Origin: Burkholderiales bacterium
Lineage (GTDB): Bacteria > Pseudomonadota > Gammaproteobacteria > Burkholderiales > Burkholderiaceae_E
DNA: 8,163 nt
Assembly (NCBI GenBank): GCA_027489195.1
Contig: JAIYAG010000157.1
Span: forward strand, 1-8,163
Direction: 5' to 3'
The notes beneath the pieces were generated by a model. It worked only from the letters and a program-made list of their open reading frames with translations, was not told where the DNA came from and did no database searches. Made by a program: the position numbers and the translations under genes. Each line of letters begins with the position of its first letter. Position 1 is the first letter of the stretch. Below, piece by piece: positions 1-6,128 of this stretch.

Positions 1-1107
1 GGCGTCGTGCTCCTCGTCCACGGGCTGTCCGACTCGCCGTACTCGATGCGGGGCCTCGCGCAGTCGCTGCACCGGGCGGGGCTGACCGTGTACGGGCTGC
101 GGCTGCCCGGGCACGGCACCCTGCCTTCCGGCCTCGACGCCACCGACTGGAAGGACTGGCTCGCCGCCGTGTCGCTGACGGTGCGCCAGATCCGCGAGAC
201 CCATCCCCAGGCACCGTTCTTCTACGGCGGCTACTCGACCGGCGCCACGCTCGGGCTCAAGTACGCCGCCGACGCGGTCGCCGCCCAGCGCCTCGACCTG
301 CTGCCCGCGCGGATGTTCCTGCTGTCGCCCGCGCTCGGCGTCTCGCCGTTCGCGCCGCTGGCGAACGTGCAGCGGCTGATCAGCCGATGGGGCCTGGCGC
401 CCAAGGCCCGCTGGGGCAACGTCGGCGTGGAGATCGACCCGCACAAGTACGAATCCTTCGCCAAGAACGCGGGCGCGCAGATCGCCGCGCTGATCGGCGC
501 GCTGAACAAGGACCTGGCCCGCATGGCCGAGGACGGCTCGATCGGCCGCATGCCGCCGGTGACCGGCTTCCAGTCGGTGGTCGACGCGACGGTCAGCACG
601 CCCGACCTCGCCGGGCGCTTCTACGGCCTGATGCGCGGCGGCACCAGCACGCTGGTGCTCTACGACGTCAACCGACGCGCCGGGCTCGAGCCGCTGCTGT
701 CGTTCTCGCCGCGGGCGGTGATCGCCGCCTTCGAGAAGGCGCCGCGCCGCGACTACCGCCTGGTGGTGCTGACCAATGCGGGCGGCACCCCGACGCTGCG
801 CGAGCTCGCGCTGGCGCCGAACGAGACCGTCCCGGCCGAACGGGCGCTGTCGCTCGCCTGGCCGGCCGACATCTACTCGCTGTCGCACGTGGCGCTGCCG
901 TTCCCGCCCGACGATCCGGTCTACGGACTGGCGCCGGGGCCCCGGGACGACGGGCTGCCCTCGCTCGGTGCGATGGCGATGCGCGGCGAACGCGGGGCGC
1001 TCGCGATCGGCGCGGCCGACCAGCTGCGGCTGCGCGCGAACCCGTTCTTCGACGATCTGCTGGAGCGGGTGCTGGCCGACGTGAGCACGGTGCTCGCGCG
1101 GCGCTGA
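1..1107 (+). CDS. Alpha/beta hydrolase, 3' part (5' end outside window)
   Basis: This is a serine hydrolase of the alpha/beta-hydrolase fold; the substrate cannot be told from the sequence. The reading frame is open from the first base and already inside the fold, starting GVVLLVHGLSDSP, so the true start lies upstream and the GTG at position 7 is not a start. The HG oxyanion motif is at 19-24. The nucleophile elbow GYSTG has its Ser codon at 235-237. A likely acid is the Asp of VDATV (583-585), and a likely His is in SLSHVALPF (886-888); the triad's Asp and His are inferred from order and spacing, the Ser is clear. The motif order resembles lysophospholipase/carboxylesterase-type members, but that is only a resemblance. 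The stop is TGA at 1105-1107. No neighbour suggests a pathway. Confidence 0.85.
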   Translation, partial: GVVLLVHGLSDSPYSMRGLAQSLHRAGLTVYGLRLPGHGTLPSGLDATDWKDWLAAVSLTVRQIRETHPQAPFFYGGYSTGATLGLKYAADAVAAQRLDLLPARMFLLSPALGVSPFAPLANVQRLISRWGLAPKARWGNVGVEIDPHKYESFAKNAGAQIAALIGALNKDLARMAEDGSIGRMPPVTGFQSVVDATVSTPDLAGRFYGLMRGGTSTLVLYDVNRRAGLEPLLSFSPRAVIAAFEKAPRRDYRLVVLTNAGGTPTLRELALAPNETVPAERALSLAWPADIYSLSHVALPFPPDDPVYGLAPGPRDDGLPSLGAMAMRGERGALAIGAADQLRLRANPFFDDLLERVLADVSTVLARR

Positions 1108-1147
1108 CGGCGCGGCGTCGCCGGGAGGCCACATCCGGTCCTGAAAT

Positions 1148-1177
1148 TGTCGACAGATCGTCAACTTCGTGTCGACT
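1148..1177. repeat. Three GTCRAC hexamers at 11-bp spacing
   Basis: GTCGAC begins at 1149, GTCAAC at 1160 and GTCGAC at 1171, so the unit recurs every 11 bp, about one helical turn, placing the copies on the same DNA face. The first copy extends to the 8-bp palindrome TGTCGACA (1148-1155). The array is in a locally AT-richer patch about 120 bp upstream of a candidate small gene. This could be an iterated protein-binding site, but GTCGAC is common by chance in GC-rich DNA. Confidence 0.3.
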
Positions 1178-1296
1178 GCCAACTCTGTCTCGTTTCCGTT
1201 CCCACGCCGGTCCGACACTCCCCCCCTGGAGCGGCCGTCCCGAAGACCGGGCTCGACCCGGCGACCGGCTCCACGAATCGGGTGTCGGAGGCGTCG

Positions 1297-1524
1297 GTGA
1301 AGAAGCGGGTGGCGGTGGAGGATTTCCTGGACGTGCCCCTGGGCTCGGGGCGATCGTTCTCGTTCGGCGAGGGGCAGGCCGGATGGAGCCGTCGCAAGCC
1401 CCGCCGCGCTCTGCGGCGCGCCCTTGCGGTCGCCGCGGCAGCGTTGTGCCTGGGCCCGCTGGGCCTCGCGGACGCCGGCATCGAGCCGGGCCAGACGGTG
1501 CCGGTGGCGCTGCCGAACGACTGA
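1297..1524 (+). CDS. Candidate small secreted or membrane protein, unknown function
   Basis: I do not recognise this 75-residue protein. The start chosen is GTG at 1297 because GGAGG (1287-1291) lies 5 nt upstream; the frame stays open further upstream to a TTG at 1147 and a GTG at 1282, neither with a comparable site. The N-terminal half is polar (KKRVAVEDFLDVP). It is followed by an arginine-rich stretch (SRRKPRRALRRA) and a hydrophobic segment (ALAVAAAALCLGPLGLADA), then a short polar tail ending VALPND. The basic-then-hydrophobic pattern ending in ADA resembles a signal peptide or a single membrane anchor, but it lies late in the protein, which is odd for a signal peptide. Random GC-rich DNA readily gives Ala/Arg-rich frames, so this may not be a gene. 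The stop is TGA. Confidence 0.35.
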   Translation: MKKRVAVEDFLDVPLGSGRSFSFGEGQAGWSRRKPRRALRRALAVAAAALCLGPLGLADAGIEPGQTVPVALPND

Positions 1525-1554
1525 GCAGCGGCCTCGGCGTGGCGTCCCGCTGAC

Positions 1555-1630
1555 TGGTGCCCCCGGCACGAATCGAACGTGCGACCCTCCCCTTAGGAGG
1601 GGGATGCTCTATCCACTGAGCTACGGAGGC
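1555..1630 (-). tRNA. tRNA-Arg, anticodon CCT
   Basis: Read on the minus strand, the sequence folds into a complete cloverleaf. The acceptor stem pairs GCCTCCG with CGGGGGC, with one G-T wobble. The D stem is GCTC/GAGC and the anticodon stem TCCCC/GGGGA closes the 7-nt loop CTCCTAA, giving anticodon CCT, which reads the arginine codon AGG. The variable region is GGGTC, and the T stem GCACG/CGTGC closes a TTCGATT loop. Discriminator A and a genome-encoded CCA follow (1555-1557). A TACAAT box lies 9 bp upstream of the 5' end. AGG is a rare codon in GC-rich genomes. tRNA 3' ends are common integration sites, but I see no integrase or second attachment site here. Confidence 0.96.
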
Positions 1631-1639
1631 GTTGCCGCG

Positions 1640-1645
1640 ATTGTA
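1640..1645 (-). promoter_or_regulatory. -10 box of the tRNA-Arg gene
   Basis: The minus strand reads TACAAT (5 of 6 to TATAAT) ending 9 bp before the mature tRNA 5' end, followed by the GC-rich discriminator CGCGG. No good -35 hexamer is seen at 16-18 bp. A GC-rich discriminator is typical of stable-RNA promoters under stringent control; that this one is so controlled is inference. Confidence 0.55.
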
Positions 1646-1722
1646 CCGAACGCGGAACGCCGCGCCGGCGCGTCCGCCGGGGCTCGGGCGTATCCTCGCC
1701 GGGCCGCCCCCGGAGCCCCGCC

Positions 1723-2967
1723 ATGACCCGCATCGCCTTCACCCGTGCCACCGTGTTCGACAGCGTCGCCGGCAGCCTGCGTCCGAACGGCACCGTCGTC
1801 GTCGAGGACGACCGGATCGTCGACGTGCTGCACGACGCCACCCTGGTGGACGACGCCCGGGTGGTGGACCTCGGCGGGCGCACGCTGCTGCCCGGCCTGA
1901 TCGACGCGCACGTGCACGTGACCTCGACCGTGCCCGACTTCCTGAAGCTGTCGATGATGCCGCCCTCGCTGATCGCGGCGCAGTCGAAGGACATCATGGA
2001 GGGCATGCTCGAGCGCGGCTTCACCACCGTGCGCGATGCCGCCGGCGCCGACTACGGGCTGGTCGAGGCGATCGAGCGCGGGCATTTCAAGGGGCCGCGG
2101 CTGCTGATCGCCGGGCAGGCGATCTCGCAGACCGGCGGGCACGGCGACGTCCGGCCGATCGGCGTGCGGCAGAACATCCTGTGCTCGTGCGCCGGCCTGG
2201 GCATGCTCGGGCGGATCGCCGACGGCGTGGGCGAGGTGCGCCGCGCGGCGCGCGAGCAGATCCGCACCGGCTCGCACCAGATCAAGGTGATGGCGGGCGG
2301 CGGCGTGTCCAGCCCCACCGACCCGATCGACGGGACGCAGTACTCGATGGACGAGCTGCGCGCGATCTGCGAGGAGGCCGAGGCCGCCAACACCTACGTG
2401 ATGGCGCACGCCTATTCGCCGCGCTCGATCATCCGTGCGATGCAGGCGGGCGTGCGCTCGATCGAGCACGGCAACCTGCTGGACGAGGCGGCGGCGAAAG
2501 AGATGAAGCGCGCCGGCGCCTGGCTGGTGCCGACGCTGGTCACCTACGACTCGCTGTTCCGCGAGGGCGCCAAGCTCGGCTGGCCGGACGTCATGCTCGC
2601 CAAGCTCGAGCGCGTGCGCCTGGCGGGTCTGGAGTCGCTGCGGATCGCGCGGGCCGCCGGTGTGCCGATCGGCTTCGGCACCGACCTGCTCGGACCGATG
2701 CACGACGACCAGAGCAACGAGTTCACCCTGCGCCTGGGCGCGATGAGCGCGCTCGAGGTGCTGCAGAGCGCGACCTCGGTGAATGCGCGCCTGCTCGGCC
2801 GCGAAGGCGAGCTCGGCGTGATCGCGCGCGGCGCGCTGGCGGACCTGGTGGTCGTCGACGGCGACCCCACGACCGACCTCACGCTGCTGCAGGGGCAGGG
2901 CGCCCGGATGCCGATCGTGATGAAGGGCGGGCGCTTCGTGCGGGACCGGCTGTCGGTCGCGCACTGA
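1723..2967 (+). CDS. Metal-dependent amidohydrolase, imidazolonepropionase/prolidase-like
   Basis: This 414-residue protein belongs to the amidohydrolase superfamily, in the group annotated as imidazolonepropionase and related amidohydrolases, which includes Xaa-Pro and Xaa-Arg/Lys dipeptidases. The N-terminal beta-sandwich part (1-58) leads into PGLIDAHVH, where His63 and His65 are the first metal ligands. Lys188 in HQIKVMAGGG is the likely carboxylated bridging lysine. His229 (MAHAYSP), His249 (SIEHGNL) and Asp321 (GFGTDLLG) complete the binuclear centre. The C-terminal part (from about 360, GELGVIARGALADLVVVDGDP) returns to the sandwich domain as usual. There is no signal peptide, so it should be cytosolic. 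The ATG at 1723 is the only sensible start, although no strong ribosome-binding site precedes it. Sequence alone does not settle dipeptide versus other cyclic-amide substrates. It ends in TGA just before a strong terminator. Confidence 0.9.
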   Translation: MTRIAFTRATVFDSVAGSLRPNGTVVVEDDRIVDVLHDATLVDDARVVDLGGRTLLPGLIDAHVHVTSTVPDFLKLSMMPPSLIAAQSKDIMEGMLERGFTTVRDAAGADYGLVEAIERGHFKGPRLLIAGQAISQTGGHGDVRPIGVRQNILCSCAGLGMLGRIADGVGEVRRAAREQIRTGSHQIKVMAGGGVSSPTDPIDGTQYSMDELRAICEEAEAANTYVMAHAYSPRSIIRAMQAGVRSIEHGNLLDEAAAKEMKRAGAWLVPTLVTYDSLFREGAKLGWPDVMLAKLERVRLAGLESLRIARAAGVPIGFGTDLLGPMHDDQSNEFTLRLGAMSALEVLQSATSVNARLLGREGELGVIARGALADLVVVDGDPTTDLTLLQGQGARMPIVMKGGRFVRDRLSVAH

Positions 2968-2970
2968 CCC

Positions 2971-2997
2971 AAAGAAAAGGCCCGCGCGAGCGGGCCT
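2971..2997 (-). terminator. Rho-independent terminator for the minus-strand binding-protein gene
   Basis: A perfect 8-bp stem (AGGCCCGC at 2978-2985 with GCGGGCCT at 2990-2997) closes a 4-nt loop. On the minus strand it is followed by a T-rich run (TTTCTTT at 2977-2971). It lies 84 bp past the stop of the substrate-binding protein gene. Confidence 0.8.
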
Positions 2998-3007
2998 GTC
3001 TGGATCG

Positions 3008-3036
3008 GGGCCCGCGTGAGCGGGCCCTTCTTGTTG
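3008..3036 (+). terminator. Rho-independent terminator for the amidohydrolase gene
   Basis: A perfect 8-bp stem (GGGCCCGC at 3008-3015 with GCGGGCCC at 3020-3027) closes the loop GTGA and is followed on the plus strand by TTCTTGTTG. It nearly repeats the neighbouring hairpin at 2978-2997, which carries its T-run on the other strand. Confidence 0.78.
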
Positions 3037-3081
3037 CGGAGTGCAGCCCGCGCCGCGTGGCGCCGGCCGCGACCCGCCGCG

Positions 3082-4665
3082 TCAGTTGCCGCCGACGTTG
3101 GTGAAGCGCGCTTCCGGACGGTCGTCCGAGCGGTGCACGGTCGACACGTTCTTCTTCATCGCCCACGGCCGCACCTGGTGGTGGATGGGGATGTAGTAGG
3201 CGTTGTCGGCGGTCATCTTCAGGCCTTCGCGCAGCAGCGCATCACGCTTGGCGAGGTCGGTCTCGGTCTTGCTCGCGTCGATGATCGCATCGAGCTTCGG
3301 ATCGCTGATCCGGCCGAGGTTGAAGTTGCCGTCGGCACCGGTGGTCTTGGTGCGGATGAGCGACTGCAGCGAGTACAGCGCGTCGTAGGTCGCCACGCCC
3401 CAGCCGAGCATGTACGCGCTCGACTCGTGCTTCTGGATCTTCGGGATGAAGTTCGCGAAGGGCATCGCGTTGAGCTTGACCTTGACGCCGGCGCGCGCCC
3501 ACATGCCGACGAGCGCCTGGCAGATTTCCTCGTCGTTCACGTAGCGGTTGTTCGGGCAGTCGAGGGTGAACTCGAAGCCGTTCGGGTAGCCGGCTTCGGC
3601 CAGCAGCTTCTTCGCGCCTTCCGGGTCGGCCGGCTTGATCGCGTCGGCTTCCTTGGTCCAGCCGTTGACGCCCGGCGCGACCATGATGCTGGCCGGCAGC
3701 GAAAGCCCGCGCATGATGGAGCGCTGGATCGCGGCGCGGTCGACCGCCATGTTCAGCGCGCGGCGCACCTTGACGTCCTTGAACGGGTTCTTGCCCTTGA
3801 CGTCGGAGTAGGCGAGCTCGTTGTTGAACTGGTCCAGGCCGATGAAGATCGTGCGGACCTCGTGGCCTTCGACGACCTTGAGGTTCGGGTTCGTCTTGAG
3901 CCGCGCGACGTCCTGGGTCGGCAGGTCGGTCACCATGTCGATCTCGCCCGACAGCAGCGCGGCGACGCGGGTCGCGTCGGCCTTGATCGGCGTGTACGAG
4001 ACGCGGTCGACGTTGCCGTCCTTCTTGCCCCACCACTTGGTGTTGTCGGACATCACGATCCGCTGGTCGGGCGACCAGCCGTTGATGATGTACGGGCCGG
4101 TGCCGTTGGTGTTGCGCGACGCGAAGGTGTCCTCGCGCGCCTTGTAGTCCTGGACCTTCTCGGACTTGTTCTTCGAGGCCCAGCCGCGGCTCATGATGCG
4201 GAAGTCGATGATGTTGCGCAGCAGGATCGGCTGGGGTGCGTCGAGCACCAGGTCGATCGTGTGGTCGTCGACCTTCTTGACTTCCTTGATGCCGGTCACG
4301 TAGATCTGCATCGTGCCCTGCGGCTGGCGGATCCGCTCGAACGAGAAGACCACGTCGTCGGCTGTGAAGGGCGCGCCGTCATGGAAGCTGACACCCTTGC
4401 GCAGGTTGAAGCGCCACTGGGTGGGGCTGGTCTGCGTCCAGCTGGTCGCGAGCGCGGGCTCGATCTTGTAGTCCTTGCCGTAGCGGGTCAGGCCCTCGTA
4501 CGCGTGCATCAGGATCGCGTTCGTGGTCGCATGGTTCTGCGAGTGCGGATCCAGCGTCAGGATGTCGTTCTGGGCGCCCCAGCGAAGGGCCTCGGCGTGC
4601 GCGGTGCCGAGCGCGAGGCCCGCGACCAGCGCGGTGGCGCCGAGCAGTTTCTTCATGGTGATCAT
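3082..4665 (-). CDS. Periplasmic peptide-type ABC transporter substrate-binding protein
   Basis: This 527-residue protein captures a solute, probably a short peptide, in the periplasm for an ABC importer. The signal peptide is clear: a KK-containing N-region, a hydrophobic core GATALVAGLALG, and a cleavage site AHA before EALRWG (residue 25). The mature part has the family 5 (DppA/OppA-like) pattern. ALATSW and WRFNLRKGVSFHDGAPFTADDV lie at about residues 70-105, TGPYIINGW near 200, and RRALNMAVDR near 330. The length matches the family. ATG at 4665 is preferred because GAGGAG (4675-4680) lies 9 nt upstream; a second ATG at 4656 is too far from it. No permease or ATPase gene is adjacent, so its transporter must be elsewhere. 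The gene is convergent with the amidohydrolase and lies 64 bp downstream of folA. The ligand is unknown; dipeptide, oligopeptide, glutathione and opine binders share this fold. Confidence 0.93.
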   Translation of the reverse strand: MITMKKLLGATALVAGLALGTAHAEALRWGAQNDILTLDPHSQNHATTNAILMHAYEGLTRYGKDYKIEPALATSWTQTSPTQWRFNLRKGVSFHDGAPFTADDVVFSFERIRQPQGTMQIYVTGIKEVKKVDDHTIDLVLDAPQPILLRNIIDFRIMSRGWASKNKSEKVQDYKAREDTFASRNTNGTGPYIINGWSPDQRIVMSDNTKWWGKKDGNVDRVSYTPIKADATRVAALLSGEIDMVTDLPTQDVARLKTNPNLKVVEGHEVRTIFIGLDQFNNELAYSDVKGKNPFKDVKVRRALNMAVDRAAIQRSIMRGLSLPASIMVAPGVNGWTKEADAIKPADPEGAKKLLAEAGYPNGFEFTLDCPNNRYVNDEEICQALVGMWARAGVKVKLNAMPFANFIPKIQKHESSAYMLGWGVATYDALYSLQSLIRTKTTGADGNFNLGRISDPKLDAIIDASKTETDLAKRDALLREGLKMTADNAYYIPIHHQVRPWAMKKNVSTVHRSDDRPEARFTNVGGN

Positions 4666-4723
4666 CGACGGATTCTCCTCGGGGGATGCGTGCGTCCGGT
4701 CTTCCCGGCCGGCGCGAGCGGCG

Positions 4724-4751
4724 ACTGTATCACGCAGCTCGGGGGTTTCCA
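4724..4751 (-). promoter_or_regulatory. Possible promoter of the substrate-binding protein gene
   Basis: On the minus strand TGGAAA (4751-4746) and TACAGT (4729-4724) are 16 bp apart, each matching 4 of 6 consensus bases. A TG one base before the -10 gives an extended -10; that TGA is also the folA stop codon. The start would give a leader of about 50 nt. This is weak but fits a gene that needs far more expression than folA. Confidence 0.3.
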
Positions 4752-5254
4752 GGGGTTCCCGGACGCCGTTCCCAGGTGTCGATCGAGTAGCGCAGGCCGC
4801 TGCGTCCGATGCCCGGAGATCGGCTCGTGCAGGCCCATTCGGCGGGATCGGTCGGCGGGAAGAAGGCATCGCCGTCGACCTCCAGGTCGACCTCGGTGAT
4901 GATCAGCCGATCGGCCTTCGGCAGCGCCGCGACATAGACCTGGGCGCCGCCGATCACGAAGGCCTCGGGCACCCCGGCGCACAGCGCGACGGCCTCGTCG
5001 AGGGATGCGGCGCGCTCGCAGCCGGGATGGGCCCAGGCCGGATCGCGCGTCAGCACGATGCTGCGGCGCCCGGGCAGCGGGCGGCCGATCGACTCGAAGG
5101 TCCGCCGGCCCATCAGGATCGGATGCCCGAGCGTGGTCGCCTTGAAGTGCTGCAGGTCTTCCGGCAGGTGCCAGGGCAGCGCGTTGTCCCGGCCGATCGC
5201 GCCGTTGCGGGCGCGGGCGACGATCAGGCTCAGGCGTGGGGCGGGCAGGGTCAT
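4730..5254 (-). CDS. folA: Dihydrofolate reductase
   Basis: Reduces 7,8-dihydrofolate to tetrahydrofolate with NADPH in the cytosol, restoring the cofactor used up by thymidylate synthase. The 174-residue protein shows the family's motifs in order. These are LIVARARNGAIGRDNALPWHLPEDL with Trp28 and the catalytic acid Asp33 (Asp27 in E. coli), the NADPH-binding GRRTFESIGRPLPGR (about 49-63), SIVLTR (65-70), and VIGGAQVY (100-107). The end, GLRYSIDTWERR, corresponds to the usual final strand. It is about ten residues longer than the common 160-170 because of a Pro/Gly tail. The start ATG at 5252-5254 fits the family start; no strong ribosome-binding site is visible. It lies 69 bp after thyA on the same strand, a common arrangement. 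Confidence 0.95.
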   Translation of the reverse strand: MTLPAPRLSLIVARARNGAIGRDNALPWHLPEDLQHFKATTLGHPILMGRRTFESIGRPLPGRRSIVLTRDPAWAHPGCERAASLDEAVALCAGVPEAFVIGGAQVYVAALPKADRLIITEVDLEVDGDAFFPPTDPAEWACTSRSPGIGRSGLRYSIDTWERRPGTPGNPRAA

Positions 5255-5323
5255 GGCGCTCGTGGATCACCGCGGTCGGGGCCGCAGGATACCGTCGCGG
5301 CCCGTGCCGCGGCGAGGCGCCGA

Positions 5324-6118
5324 TCAGATCGCGACCGGCGCCTTGATGTGCGGATGCGACCGGTAGTCGGTGATCAGGATGTCGTCGAAGCGGTAGTCGA
5401 AGATCGATTCCGGGCGCCGAGCGAACGTCAGCTTCGGCAGCGGATACGGCTCGCGCGAGAGCTGCTCGCGCGCCTGCTCGAGGTGGTTCAGGTACAGGTG
5501 GCAGTCGCCGCCGGTCCACACGAAGTCGCCCGGGATCAGGCCGCACTGCTGCGCGATCATCTCGGTGAGCAGCGCGTAGGACGCGATGTTGAACGGCACG
5601 CCGAGGAAGATGTCCGCGCTGCGCTGGTAGAGCTGGCACGACAGCCGACCGTCGGCGACATAGAACTGGAAGAGCGCATGGCAGGGCGCGAGCGCCATCT
5701 TGGGCAGCTCGGCGACGTTCCAGGCCGAGACGATCAGTCGGCGCTAGTCGGGGTCGCTCGCGAGCCGCTTCATCAGGTCGGTGATCTGGTCGACGTGGCC
5801 GCCGTCGGGCGTGGGCCAGGAGCGCCACTGGTGACCGTAGACCGGGCCGAGCTCGCCGTGCGCGTCGGCCCATTCGTCCCAGATCGACACGCCGTGCTCG
5901 CGCAGGTAGGCGACGTTGGTCGATCCCGACAGGAACCACAGCAGCTCGTGGACGATCGACTTCAGGTGCACCTTCTTGGTCGTGACGAGCGGGAAGCCGT
6001 CGGCGAGCGGAAAGCGCATCTGCCAGCCGAACACCGACAGCGTGCCGGTGCCGGTCCGGTCGGACTTGCGCACGCCGTGCTCGAGCACGTGACGCATCAG
6101 GTCGTGGTACGCACGCAT
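5324..6118 (-). pseudogene. thyA: Thymidylate synthase gene interrupted by an in-frame TAG at codon 125
   Basis: The intact enzyme converts dUMP and methylene-tetrahydrofolate to dTMP and dihydrofolate. The frame spans 264 codons plus a TGA stop, the same length as E. coli ThyA, and the residues keep E. coli numbering without gaps. They are Arg21, Arg126 and Arg127 (phosphate binding), Cys146 (nucleophile, in LAPCHA), Arg166-Ser167, Asp169, Asn177, His207 and Tyr209, with the C-terminal APVAI. Codon 125 (5744-5746) reads TAG in the context ASDPD-stop-RRLIVSAW; E. coli ThyA has DPDSRR there, so one base (TCG to TAG) accounts for it. Nothing else is damaged, which points to a very recent mutation, a base-call error or UAG readthrough. 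The N-terminal 124 residues lack the catalytic Cys. Restart at Met141 (5698) would lack both arginines. The start ATG lies 10 bp after the TetR gene with only a weak ribosome-binding site, so the two are probably co-transcribed. Confidence 0.93.
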
Positions 6119-6128
6119 GGGACAGGTC

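Larger units (their letters stand above)
1108..1554. other. Gene-poor stretch between the hydrolase and tRNA-Arg
   Basis: No recognisable protein family is encoded in these 447 bases on either strand. The first part (about 1136-1200) is visibly less GC-rich than its surroundings and holds three phased GTCRAC hexamers, listed separately. A short inverted repeat CCGGG-5-CCCGG lies at 1247-1261 without a T-run, so it is not a convincing terminator. From 1297 to 1524 a short open frame with a good ribosome-binding site may be a small gene, also listed separately. Confidence 0.6.

Noticed and set aside
1247..1261. CCGGG/CCCGG hairpin as a terminator for the hydrolase
   Set aside because: The stem is only 5 bp, has no T-run on either strand and lies 140 bp past the stop codon.
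1555..1630. tRNA-Arg as the attachment site of a mobile element
   Set aside because: No integrase, no second copy of the tRNA 3' end and no block of foreign-looking genes is visible within the window.
1621..2964. Long open frame antisense to the amidohydrolase gene
   Set aside because: It is rich in His, Arg and Ala with no family motif, runs through the tRNA promoter region, and mirrors a gene with all its metal ligands. Long antisense frames are expected at this GC content.
4795..4840. Possible frameshift near the C-terminus of folA
   Set aside because: The stretch before GLRYSIDTWERR is divergent, but the final strand motif is in the same frame as the NADPH-binding motifs, so the gene is intact.
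3016..4899. 627-codon plus-strand frame across the binding-protein gene
   Set aside because: Its product is a Val/Arg/Asp-rich shadow without a domain, it crosses the terminator and a gene boundary, and the opposite strand encodes a full-length protein with a signal peptide and ribosome-binding site.
5324..5698. Separate small gene starting at the internal ATG of thyA
   Set aside because: This is the C-terminal half of thymidylate synthase from Met141. It lacks Arg126/127 and the N-terminal fold, so it is not an independent enzyme.
4662..5939. 425-codon minus-strand frame bridging the thyA amber site in another frame
   Set aside because: I considered whether a frameshift into this frame bypasses the stop. 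The conserved thyA residues continue in the original frame on both sides of the TAG with exact numbering, so no frame change is needed.
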